A stretch of DNA of 64,000 nt from an uncultured Gardnerella sp. (lineage in GTDB: Bacteria; Actinomycetota; Actinomycetes; Actinomycetales; Bifidobacteriaceae), in contig CAMYPG010000004.1 of the NCBI GenBank assembly GCA_947289115.1, forward strand, positions 1-64,000. Direction: 5' to 3'. Numbering within the stretch: the first letter of the stretch is position 1; the number at the start of each line of letters is the position of its first letter. Below, in pieces: positions 9,247-16,768 of this stretch. The translations under genes were made by a program, and so were the position numbers. Under the pieces are notes generated by a model, which did no database searches, had not been told where the DNA came from, and was given only the letters and a program-made list of their open reading frames with translations.

Positions 9247-10479
9247 ATGAGTGCAACAGTAGCGAAGAGATATGTTGAAGCAGCTGGCGGTATTATCTAC
9301 CGCTTGCGCAAAACTGCTAGCAAAGAAAGCAAGTCAAGCAATCCGAACATCACAAATCCAAATAAAGATTTCGGTAATGTTGGCAGCGAATCCAACGCTT
9401 GTAATCAAGTGTTAAACGAAAGCAACATAGAACTTTGCCTTGTTTACCGCCCAAAATACAACGATTGGAGCTGGCCAAAAGGCAAGAACGAAGCCAATGA
9501 ATCGCATCGTCACACTGCTGTGCGCGAAGTTGGCGAAGAGACTGGCTACGCAGTTACACTTGGACCACATATTGCGCAAATCGAGTATCCACTCGAAAAC
9601 GAAGGCAAAAAATCGTCTGCAAAAAACGGCATAAAAAGCAGCACAAAAAACGGCTCGCAAAATAACGATCAGCCAGAAGTAATCAAGCGAATTCACTATT
9701 GGATGATGCGCGAAATCAGCGAAGGCGATGCAATAAAGCGACTTCCAGCATTTGGCCCAATAAAACCAGCAAAACCTACAGAAATTGGCAATGTTATTTG
9801 GCTTACACCCGAAGACGCTCGCAAAAAACTTACGCACGATAGTGATCAACTTGTTTTAGACGCATTCCTTGAACGAATAAAGTCTGGTCAAGCAAATTAT
9901 AAAACGCTTATTCTTGTGCGTCACGGCAAAGCGGAATCGCGAAAAGCTTGGCAAGGCAGCGAAGCCACTCGTCCAATCACACCTCTTGGGTCCGCCGCCT
10001 CCTATGCGCTCGGTCGCGAGCTTGCTTGCTATGCTCCAAACAAAATTGTTTCTTCTCCTTGGAAGCGATGCTTGGAAACTGTAGACGCTTTTGCAAAAAA
10101 CTCTTCAATCAACATAGAAAAAGTGGCGGAACTTACAGAAGATTTTCACGATAAAAATCCAAAATCAACTCTAAACGTGCTAACAAGTGAAATAAAAAAT
10201 CTTATAGATACAACTAACGATAGCAACACAACAGAAACAACAACAAAAACAAAATCAGAAACAACAACCGCAACAACAGTTATGTGCTTGCATCGCCCAA
10301 TTATTGGAACATTTTTTGCACATTTAAGGGATATTTCTAAGCCAAAAGCAAATAAACGCATACTTAGTCAAAAATCGCCATATATGCCTACTGGAAGTGC
10401 CGTAATTTTGCACATTGTAAGCACCGAAAAAGGCCCTAAAATCGTAAACATAGAAAAGGTTTTGCCAATTGTCTACTAA
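9247..10479 (+). CDS. mutT1: MutT1-type Nudix hydrolase fused to histidine phosphatase
   Basis: About 410 residues with two domains. The N-terminal Nudix domain has a full box fitting GX5EX7REUXEEXGU (GKNEAN to EETGY, near residues 80-102). The C-terminal part is a phosphoglycerate-mutase-like domain with the catalytic LILVRHGKAE and a second histidine in CLHRP. Mycobacterial MutT1 has the same architecture and removes 8-oxo-dGTP/8-oxo-GTP and diadenosine polyphosphates. Low-complexity inserts (Ser/Lys/Asn-rich near 9610-9665; Thr-rich near 10215-10275) are unlike the family. ATG at 9247 follows TAAAAT by seven bases, so the mRNA may be leaderless; an in-frame GTG lies at 9241. Confidence 0.88.
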   Translation: MSATVAKRYVEAAGGIIYRLRKTASKESKSSNPNITNPNKDFGNVGSESNACNQVLNESNIELCLVYRPKYNDWSWPKGKNEANESHRHTAVREVGEETGYAVTLGPHIAQIEYPLENEGKKSSAKNGIKSSTKNGSQNNDQPEVIKRIHYWMMREISEGDAIKRLPAFGPIKPAKPTEIGNVIWLTPEDARKKLTHDSDQLVLDAFLERIKSGQANYKTLILVRHGKAESRKAWQGSEATRPITPLGSAASYALGRELACYAPNKIVSSPWKRCLETVDAFAKNSSINIEKVAELTEDFHDKNPKSTLNVLTSEIKNLIDTTNDSNTTETTTKTKSETTTATTVMCLHRPIIGTFFAHLRDISKPKANKRILSQKSPYMPTGSAVILHIVSTEKGPKIVNIEKVLPIVY

Positions 10480-11185
10480 TCTAAATTCAAAATCTGGCTC
10501 AATTCACTCGAGTAGATCTGCGTTTATGCCAAGTCCAATCGGCGCAAATCGCCCTAGTAGGCCAGCGCAAATGGATCCAGCTATGCTCGCGCAAATCGAA
10601 GGCGGCACAGACCCACAAATCGTAAGCGAGATTAGCCACACTTCCGCAGCCGTCTTGCTGAACCGCGTTCATAAAACGCAAACTCCCGAGATTGTTGCGC
10701 GCGTGCTTAACTTGGTAGAAAACGAAGGCATTGAGATTATTGCGGATTTGTGGAGTAAAGCAGAGGCACAATCGCTTCCTGGAATGCTTTGGAGACTGTA
10801 TTTGCTTAGAACATCACTACGCAAGAATGGCGACTCTTATGCTGCATATTGGCGCATTGGCGAGCCAGAGGCCACTAGCGCTTCGGCGATTACTGGAGTT
10901 GACGAGTCTCCTACAAAAGAAGATATTGCGCGACTTGCAGACTCGATTCTTTCTGGCGCGTTTACTGGCGATTTTGCTGTTGCGCTATATCGCGCTTCTG
11001 CGTTTAGCGCGATTATTTCGCGCGGAATGCGCACGTACGCAAAAAGACTAGGCCAGACGCAAAATTCTGAAAGCAGCAGCGCGCAAAAAATTGCCAACGT
11101 TTTACACACTTGCGCAAACATGCACGCGCTTTCTTTAGACTTTGCTAGCGGCGCAAAATTATGGCAAGCAGGCAAGCTTGATTAG
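10469..11185 (+). CDS. Conserved hypothetical protein coupled to mutT1
   Basis: Up to 238 residues, no recognised family. The TTG at 10469 overlaps the end of mutT1 by 11 bp and has AAGG upstream; an ATG at 10526 (residue 20) is the alternative start. The N terminus is Ser/Pro/Arg-rich and probably disordered. The rest is mostly helical, with TPEIVARVLNLVENEGIEIIADLW and a WRLYLLR segment around residues 70-115. No signal peptide or membrane segment. The overlap indicates translational coupling with mutT1, so a shared process is likely, but I cannot name a function. Confidence 0.75.
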   Translation: MSTNLNSKSGSIHSSRSAFMPSPIGANRPSRPAQMDPAMLAQIEGGTDPQIVSEISHTSAAVLLNRVHKTQTPEIVARVLNLVENEGIEIIADLWSKAEAQSLPGMLWRLYLLRTSLRKNGDSYAAYWRIGEPEATSASAITGVDESPTKEDIARLADSILSGAFTGDFAVALYRASAFSAIISRGMRTYAKRLGQTQNSESSSAQKIANVLHTCANMHALSLDFASGAKLWQAGKLD

Positions 11186-11230
11186 ATTATTCGCGGCGCG
11201 CTGAAATCTAAAAGCATGTATACTCAGGAA

Positions 11231-11323
11231 GTGACGCTGGCTTGTGCTTAAGCCCCGGGCTCCATTTTTTGCCGCTGCGAGCGGCGTTTGCGCCGACAGG
11301 CGCTTTCACAAGTCAGCGTTTTT
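11231..11323 (+). ncRNA. Cloverleaf-like structured RNA or complex terminator
   Basis: A 13-bp closing stem (11234-11246 with 11307-11319, one G-U pair) encloses three hairpins: AGCC/GGCT (11251-11261), GCCGCT/AGCGGC (11271-11285) and GCGCC/GGCGC (11290-11303). Five T follow the closing stem. The GC-rich four-way junction stands out in AT-rich intergenic DNA. It may be the terminator of the mutT1 operon, a free small RNA, or part of the upp leader. I do not recognise it as 4.5S RNA (no conserved SRP loop) or any riboswitch class. Confidence 0.5.
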
Positions 11324-11448
11324 AAGATGTTTTAAATTCTCCAACAATTCACAAAATTCAACCTTCATTAACAATTGTTTATATTTTTTCTAAATAATCA
11401 CGGCACGCCGCTAGCTTAACGTGCAATGCTTGCACTAATCTAGAAGGT

Positions 11449-12087
11449 ATGGATCTTCATGTTTTACATCATCCGCTGGTGGACCACAAGCTCACCGTTT
11501 TGCGTGATAAGAATACACCTTCTAATATTTTCCGCGAGTTGGTTTCCGAATTGGTAACCCTCGAAGCATACGAAGCAACCCGTAATTTGGAAGTTAGCGA
11601 TCGCGAGATTGAAACTCCTATTTGCAAGATGACTGGCAAGCATTTGAACCGACCACGCCCAATGGTTGTGCCTGTTTTGCGCGCTGGTCTTGGTATGCTC
11701 GACGGCATGACTCGCCTTCTTCCAACCGCTGAGGTTGGATTCCTTGGCATGAAGCGAGACGAGCAAACTCTCGACATCGTCACTTATGCTAATCGTTTAC
11801 CAGAAGATTTGACTGGTCGTCAATGCTTCCTTCTTGACCCAATGCTTGCTACTGGTGGCACTCTTATTGCTGCTACGCATTATTTGGCAGAGCGCGGCGC
11901 TAAAGATGTTACTGCTATTAACATTTTGGCAGCGCCAGAAGGCTTGGAGCGCATTGAGAAGGAGATTGATCCTTCTATTGACTTTAAGGTTGTTGTTTGC
12001 GCTGTAGATGAGCATTTGAACGACAAAGCTTATATTGTTCCAGGTCTTGGCGACGCTGGCGATCGTTTGTACGGCTTGATTGACTAA
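11449..12087 (+). CDS. upp: Uracil phosphoribosyltransferase
   Basis: A 212-residue enzyme making UMP from uracil and PRPP in pyrimidine salvage. The N-terminal MDLHVLHHPLVDHKLTVLRD, the RPMVVPVLRAGLGMLDG segment, the PRPP loop LDPMLATGGTLIAA and the C-terminal PGLGDAGDRLYGL uracil-binding region are all present and full length. ATG at 11449 has AGAAGGT directly upstream. Single-gene unit ending in a strong terminator. Confidence 0.97.
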   Translation: MDLHVLHHPLVDHKLTVLRDKNTPSNIFRELVSELVTLEAYEATRNLEVSDREIETPICKMTGKHLNRPRPMVVPVLRAGLGMLDGMTRLLPTAEVGFLGMKRDEQTLDIVTYANRLPEDLTGRQCFLLDPMLATGGTLIAATHYLAERGAKDVTAINILAAPEGLERIEKEIDPSIDFKVVVCAVDEHLNDKAYIVPGLGDAGDRLYGLID

Positions 12088-12143
12088 TAATCACCAGCTA
12101 AATCAAACGAAAACTAGAATCAAAAGCTAGAAATAAAACTACA

Positions 12144-12195
12144 AAATAGCCTGCTGATTTGCAACACTTTGCAAGCTTCAGCAGGCTTTTGTATT
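12144..12195 (+). repeat. 52-bp direct repeat, copy 1 (upp terminator)
   Basis: Contains the perfect stem GCCTGCTGA / TCAGCAGGC followed by TTTTGTATT, the intrinsic terminator of upp. An almost identical copy (one G-to-A change) lies at 13772-13823, bracketing the two-gene amidase cassette. Confidence 0.9.
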
Positions 12196-12219
12196 TACAT
12201 CTTTAATTATTTGTCGGTC

Positions 12220-12672
12220 TCATATTCGTTTAATTTTATTACTATTAAATTCCAGTTCGTGAATACTCCATAATACCATTGAGACAACTACGATAGATGC
12301 AGCTGCAACAGTAGCAACATTAACTTGCGGTCCACGATCCATTGTGTACTTGACCATTCCACGATTCAAAACATGTACAACAATAAATTGGCCAAAGAAT
12401 ATTTCAATAAAGCCAGCAAGTATTAATATGCTATCAATAATAATTAATATTTTCTTACGAATTAATCCTCTATTACACAACCCAACAATCATTTGAATTA
12501 TTGGTGAAATAATTGAAACTAACACAACACCCAAAAGACTTAAATCAAAATCTGCTGGATACTTTCCTGGCATTTTAATAAGCAATAAAACTGCTAAAAA
12601 TACAAAAGATAATGGTAAAAACCATTCTTTCCAATATTTAACGACGAACACGATAATAAGCTCCTTCACCAT
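12220..12672 (-). CDS. Small integral membrane protein in the flanked cassette
   Basis: A 150-residue protein of unknown family with about four hydrophobic helices (residues ~13-33, 45-65, 72-95 and 115-137) and a positive end (NSNKIKRI). Its ATG overlaps the 3' end of the secreted amidase gene by 35 bp; an in-frame GTG at 12651 behind AAGGAG is an alternative start, still overlapping. The overlap suggests the pair is translated together. Possible roles are immunity, export or anchoring of the amidase; none is shown by the sequence. Confidence 0.7.
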   Translation of the reverse strand: MVKELIIVFVVKYWKEWFLPLSFVFLAVLLLIKMPGKYPADFDLSLLGVVLVSIISPIIQMIVGLCNRGLIRKKILIIIDSILILAGFIEIFFGQFIVVHVLNRGMVKYTMDRGPQVNVATVAAASIVVVSMVLWSIHELEFNSNKIKRI

Positions 12673-13660
12673 TGAATGAATACCAATTCTTATCCCAATC
12701 TAAATAATTTTCAGTGTGTTGAGCTATACGCAATCTACCGTTGCTTTTTAGGAATACAAACCCTATGTGATCGACAGTACCATCATTACTTTCATCAACA
12801 CCAATAAAATCTCCATCCCTAACATTATCTACTAACATTCCCCAATAACTTGTACTAAATCCATACCCCATATAATTTTTAAAAACATTGGCATTAATCC
12901 AAGAAACCGAACGATCTCCTCTAGCTTTCCACCACCACCCTTTAAATACATCATTATGCTTATCCATACCAATACCACCAGCATATAGAATTTGCGAAGC
13001 GAAATTTGTGCAATCTGCCGGAAATATTAACTTACTTTTTTCTTCACCATATTTTGGATTTATTTTCCACGCCCATTCTCGCGCATATGCTCTGGCCGCT
13101 TCAAGATTTATGCCTGAATTTCTCTCAGTAAGTAAAGGTTTGCGAGGTGTAACCTCCTGCTTTGATGGAAGCCACAATTTTGCAATATTAATAGCTTCCT
13201 TTTGTGTTAGTTCATTTTTTAATACTTTTAACTCTAATTTATGCAATTCTGATAGAATCTGATTATTTTCATATTTATTCTCATATATATCTAGAAATTG
13301 CAATATTTTTGTTACATTATTGTTATCTTTATGCGAGGAATTAAAAAGAGAATTTTTGTAAATAGTAGCTGTTTCTTCACTAAGAGAAGGAAGCATAGCT
13401 TCGCTCTGTATTCTTTGTAATTCTGTAAAATATTTTGAAATATAGAACTTTTTTACTAACTCTGGATTTTCATAAGTATCTAGTAAAGAAAAATACATAC
13501 TCTGAAATTTTGTCTTATGCTGCTTTTTGGGAAAATCTACATAAGTCTCTGATTTATAGTCAGATGATTCAGCTTGAGCAACATTAGCAAATGACAATAT
13601 TAAAATAATAGAAAATAGCGCAGCTATAAATGTATAATGCAAGACAACTTTGTTTTTCAT
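12638..13660 (-). CDS. Secreted putative amidase (Amidase_6-like)
   Basis: A 340-residue exported protein. ATG at 13660 (GGAG seven bases upstream) gives MKNKVVLHYTF, then a hydrophobic core ending in AQAE, a typical signal peptide. Residues ~30-190 are charged and helical. The C-terminal half matches the putative amidase domain: ARAYAREWAWKINPKYGE, the candidate nucleophile in ADCTNFASQ, the histidine in VDHIGFV, and the AQHTENYLDW region. Such NlpC/P60-like folds usually cut peptidoglycan peptides. The gene is very AT-rich and sits in a segment flanked by a 52-bp direct repeat, so recent acquisition is likely. Confidence 0.82.
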   Translation of the reverse strand: MKNKVVLHYTFIAALFSIILILSFANVAQAESSDYKSETYVDFPKKQHKTKFQSMYFSLLDTYENPELVKKFYISKYFTELQRIQSEAMLPSLSEETATIYKNSLFNSSHKDNNNVTKILQFLDIYENKYENNQILSELHKLELKVLKNELTQKEAINIAKLWLPSKQEVTPRKPLLTERNSGINLEAARAYAREWAWKINPKYGEEKSKLIFPADCTNFASQILYAGGIGMDKHNDVFKGWWWKARGDRSVSWINANVFKNYMGYGFSTSYWGMLVDNVRDGDFIGVDESNDGTVDHIGFVFLKSNGRLRIAQHTENYLDWDKNWYSFNGEGAYYRVRR

Positions 13661-13771
13661 ATATAACTCCATTATTATATAAAATCCCTTTTCATTATTT
13701 TATCACAATAAATACCAGTTGTCAAATATACACAGCGGCTATGTAATCATATACTCATCAGTTCTACATTT

Positions 13772-13823
13772 AAATAGCCTACTGATTTGCAACACTTTGC
13801 AAGCTTCAGCAGGCTTTTGTATT
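13772..13823 (+). repeat. 52-bp direct repeat, copy 2
   Basis: Matches 12144-12195 at 51 of 52 positions. The single change (GCCTG to GCCTA) puts a mismatch in the terminator stem, as if this is the derived copy. It lies downstream of hicB. Confidence 0.9.
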
Positions 13824-13876
13824 AATTGATTGTGCAATATTGCATAACAAATCAGATAATATAGCTAATAATACAA

Positions 13877-14299
13877 CTAAGCTTTATTCACAGCTCCTTT
13901 AGCATATAAAGCCTCTAAAGCATCGCGCAAAGCCCCACTGTAGCTGATGCCAGCTTTTTGTGCCCAAGTGTCAAGCCAAGCTGGAACAGTAACATTTTTA
14001 CGAACTGCCTGAGAACCGTATTTTGCAGCATAGGAATCCATATCAAGCGCAACCATAGACAACTTTGAATTAGGATTTTCTACAACAATATCACTAATAT
14101 CACTAGCTTTTGGCGCAGTCTTACCACTTTCGAGTTCTGTAAGAACCCATCCACTTGCTGCATCTTCTGCCATAATCAGAGCCTCTGCAAGATTACTACC
14201 GCCAGTTACACACCCTGGCAAATCAGGGACTTCTGCAACAAAACCCCCACTATTATCTTCGTATGGAGTAAGAATAACAGGATACGCTAATTTCATCAT
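13877..14299 (-). CDS. hicB: HicB-family antitoxin
   Basis: A 140-residue antitoxin. The N-terminal partial RNase-H-like HicB fold is clear (YPVILTPYEDNSGGFVAEVPDLPGCVTGG, then EALIMAEDAASGW). A C-terminal segment (NVTVPAWLDTWAQKAGISYSGALRDAL) looks like a ribbon-helix-helix DNA-binding domain, so it should neutralise HicA and repress the operon. It overlaps hicA by 4 bp (ATGA), and hicA is first, the usual order. Confidence 0.92.
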   Translation of the reverse strand: MMKLAYPVILTPYEDNSGGFVAEVPDLPGCVTGGSNLAEALIMAEDAASGWVLTELESGKTAPKASDISDIVVENPNSKLSMVALDMDSYAAKYGSQAVRKNVTVPAWLDTWAQKAGISYSGALRDALEALYAKGAVNKA

Positions 14300-14493
14300 T
14301 TCACCTTTGTCTCACTAATTCCTGCCTGGCGCCAGATTGACTTAACAACCGATGGGTTAATATCACCTGGATGTTTAGGCACTGTGACTTTACCCGTTTT
14401 GGTTTTATGTACGAATTGGCAATGACTTCCACGCTGTGCAAAAAGTATCCATCCGTCTCTCTTAAGACGTTTTTCAATCTCTTTGTATCTCAT
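14296..14493 (-). CDS. hicA: HicA-family mRNA interferase toxin
   Basis: A 65-residue toxin of the YcfA/HicA double-stranded-RNA-binding fold. Key features are KEIEKRLKRDGW, the RGSHCQFVHK segment carrying the catalytic histidine, and VTVPKHPGDINPSVVKSIWRQAGIS. I start it at the ATG at 14493; the upstream extension is not family-like. A perfect -10 TATAAT (minus strand, 14500-14505) ends six bases before this ATG, so the transcript is probably leaderless. Confidence 0.93.
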   Translation of the reverse strand: MRYKEIEKRLKRDGWILFAQRGSHCQFVHKTKTGKVTVPKHPGDINPSVVKSIWRQAGISETKVK

Positions 14494-14499
14494 AAAAAG

Positions 14500-14520
14500 A
14501 TTATACACACTATGCGCATA
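14500..14520 (-). promoter_or_regulatory. hicAB promoter and candidate operator
   Basis: TATAAT on the minus strand at 14500-14505, preceded by the perfect 10-bp palindrome TATGCGCATA (14511-14520) in the spacer. The palindrome is a candidate site for HicB autorepression. The -35 is weak. Confidence 0.6.
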
Positions 14521-14573
14521 AAATAAAATAATCAATCAAATTTTTACTAAATCGCGCATATGCCTATGTTAAT

Positions 14574-15377
14574 TTACCGCGGACGAGTTATGGCAACTTG
14601 GCGAGCACGCTCGGCTAATTCGTCCAATTTGGCAAGCTCCGCGCGCTGAGCGTCACTTTGCTTTGGCTCAAATTCTCCATAACGATTTTGCGCAGCTGTG
14701 CGAATTAAAAAGTCAGCCAAACGCGGATTTTTTGGCAAAACCGAACCGTGCATATAAGTGCCGATAACGTTGTATTTGCGCGCACCTTCCGTGTGGTCTT
14801 CGCCGTTGTTTCCACAATTTTCGCCATCAACCGAGCCTAGTGGCTGCGTGCCACTCTCCAAGCTTGTGCGGCCAGAATGGTTCTCGTAGCCCACAATATC
14901 GCCAAAATCGCGGCTATGCTCAACAAGATTCCCAATCATGCGCACGTCTTGACCAACCGTATGCTCGCCGAGTACGCCAATGCCTTTAAGCTTTTGACCT
15001 TCAACAGTCTCAAAGTATTCTCCAAAAAGCTGGTATAGTCCACAAATCATTAACATTGGAACACCATCTTTTGCAAGCTCACGAATTGCGTCTGCGCGCG
15101 CAAATAAATCATCCGTAACTCTACTTTGACCATGATCTTGACCGCCGCCGCCAAGAATCATATCTACTTGCTTTGGCCAATCATCGCCAACGTTGTATTC
15201 GTGAAGCACAGGCTTGTAACCGTACAATTCCGCTCGACGCATAATCGTAAGCACATTGCCATAATCACCGTAAATATTCATGTCTTTTGGGTATAGCGAC
15301 ACAATGTCTAATACGCGATTTTCGGCTTTGCTTGCAACTACAGTATTCGCTTGACTAACATCACTAACATTATTCAT
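14574..15377 (-). CDS. gatD: Lipid II isoglutaminyl synthase, glutaminase subunit GatD
   Basis: A 267-residue CobB/CobQ-like class I glutamine amidotransferase. The nucleophile cysteine is in MLMICGLYQLFGEYF near residue 113, and the fold includes LDIVSLYPKDMNIYGDYGNVLT, DMILGGGGQDHGQ and a histidine-containing NVIGTYMHGSVLPKNP. With MurT it amidates D-Glu in the lipid II stem peptide to D-isoglutamine, needed for cross-linking and lysozyme resistance in Gram-positives. It starts 14 bp after murT, so the two form an operon. A short insert before NVIGTYMHG is Gly/Glu/Asn-rich. Confidence 0.93.
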   Translation of the reverse strand: MNNVSDVSQANTVVASKAENRVLDIVSLYPKDMNIYGDYGNVLTIMRRAELYGYKPVLHEYNVGDDWPKQVDMILGGGGQDHGQSRVTDDLFARADAIRELAKDGVPMLMICGLYQLFGEYFETVEGQKLKGIGVLGEHTVGQDVRMIGNLVEHSRDFGDIVGYENHSGRTSLESGTQPLGSVDGENCGNNGEDHTEGARKYNVIGTYMHGSVLPKNPRLADFLIRTAAQNRYGEFEPKQSDAQRAELAKLDELAERARQVAITRPR

Positions 15378-15391
15378 GACGACTACTTTCT

Positions 15392-16768
15392 TTACTTTCC
15401 AACTCCAACGTCTTTAACGCTTGCGATTTGCCCTAATGCAACTCGCACGCGAAGCATTGCAGTGTATGTGCAATATATGCGTTTTGCGTTTTTAGCATTG
15501 CTACTAAAATCACCATTTACAAAGGCTTTAACGTCTTCTTCTAAATCAGTGTTCACGTTTCTAGAAGCAACTTTGTCGTATTGCAAACGCAAAGCCATAT
15601 CCCACGCGCGTGTGCCAGAAACGCAAGCGACTCCAGTGCTGCTAAAGCACGTAAAATCAACGTCCCACAGCCAGCTCATGTCTCGACCGTCCGCGTATTC
15701 GTCGCAAATTGCAATCATTGTGTCATGATTTGCAGGCTTACAAGAAGCGAGCGCAAGTCTAAATCCAATAGGATTTTTCACTAGAACAAGCTCAACAGGA
15801 GCGCCGTTAACTTCGATTACTTCGCCTCGCCCAAATGCTGGCGTTACGCGAGAAATCGCATCCATAAGCGCATCGTCGTTGAATTTTGCGAGCGTTGCAT
15901 CTTTTTTAGCAGCATCCGCCAAAATAGCGCGCACAATCGCAGACGCAGCAGCAGCGTTAAAAACGTTATATACGCCTCGCAACTTAACGCTAGTAGTTTT
16001 TCTATTACCATCAATCAAAAAATCGGCTTTATTGCCATCAACTTTTGCCAAAACAACATCTGCATGCGGAAGATTGCGCGAATCACTACGCGAATCGCCA
16101 CATAAATCGCCACATAAATCGCCATCCAAATCACTATGCAAATCGTCGTCGGTTGGGAACATGCTTCTTAACGAATCATCCAAACCAAAATACTTTACTT
16201 TGCAAGGCGACAAAACGTCTTTAGAAAGCGCGGAAATTCGCGGATCTTCGCGATTTAACACAACTACTCGCTTAGTCGCGTGCGCAACATTACTCAGCAA
16301 TTTAGCTGTAGTGTCAATCTCGCCAAATCTATCTAACTGATCTCGCATAACGTTTAGAAGAAGCGAATAGCGCGGCTTTATTTGATTTACAAAATGCACA
16401 GCATAAGCTTCATCAAGCTCTAAAACAGCTATATCCGCATCTAACTTTGTGCCAAAAACAGGCATTTCTTGCACAAGCGACGCCACGACTCCGCGCGTAA
16501 AATTCGATCCCGTAGGATTTGTAAACACGCGCAATCCAGCATCTCTGAGCATAGACGCAACCATGCGAGTCGTAGTAGTTTTGCCATTAGTTCCCGAAAT
16601 TAGCACAACTCCATAAGGCAAACTCCCAAGCGTTCTAGCTAAAAACCCACGGTCTAGTGTTTCTACAACTTTGCCTGGCAAAGCGCTTCCACCGTGGTGC
16701 AACGCTCTAGAAACCGCGCGAACCAGCTTTCCTACAGCAGGCATAAAAGCATCAAGCAGCATGGCCAT
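15392..16768 (-). CDS. murT: Lipid II isoglutaminyl synthase, Mur ligase-like subunit MurT
   Basis: The ATP-dependent partner of GatD. The Mur ligase P-loop ISGTNGKTTTTRM, the adjacent NPTGSNFTRGV segment, and the C-terminal DUF1727 domain (NPIGFRLALAS, DGRDMSWLWDVDF) are present. I place the start at ATG 16768, five bases after GGAGG; it overlaps the end of dnaB by 17 bp, so translation may be coupled. Where other MurT proteins carry a Cys4 zinc ribbon, this one has an Asp/Ser/Cys-rich tetrapeptide repeat encoded by 12-bp DNA units (16081-16152), and no clear ribbon. Confidence 0.92.
   Translation of the reverse strand: MAMLLDAFMPAVGKLVRAVSRALHHGGSALPGKVVETLDRGFLARTLGSLPYGVVLISGTNGKTTTTRMVASMLRDAGLRVFTNPTGSNFTRGVVASLVQEMPVFGTKLDADIAVLELDEAYAVHFVNQIKPRYSLLLNVMRDQLDRFGEIDTTAKLLSNVAHATKRVVVLNREDPRISALSKDVLSPCKVKYFGLDDSLRSMFPTDDDLHSDLDGDLCGDLCGDSRSDSRNLPHADVVLAKVDGNKADFLIDGNRKTTSVKLRGVYNVFNAAAASAIVRAILADAAKKDATLAKFNDDALMDAISRVTPAFGRGEVIEVNGAPVELVLVKNPIGFRLALASCKPANHDTMIAICDEYADGRDMSWLWDVDFTCFSSTGVACVSGTRAWDMALRLQYDKVASRNVNTDLEEDVKAFVNGDFSSNAKNAKRIYCTYTAMLRVRVALGQIASVKDVGVGK
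16081..16152. repeat. Six 12-bp units inside murT
   Basis: Six consecutive 12-bp units each begin AATC; units 2 and 3 (AATCGCCACATA) are identical and the others diverge. They keep frame and encode (S/G)D-type tetrapeptides. Copy-number change would lengthen or shorten a surface loop without a frameshift. Confidence 0.85.

Noticed and set aside
11231..11323. 4.5S (SRP) RNA
   Set aside because: The conserved tetraloop and asymmetric loop bases of SRP RNA are missing; the fold is a four-way junction instead of a single rod.
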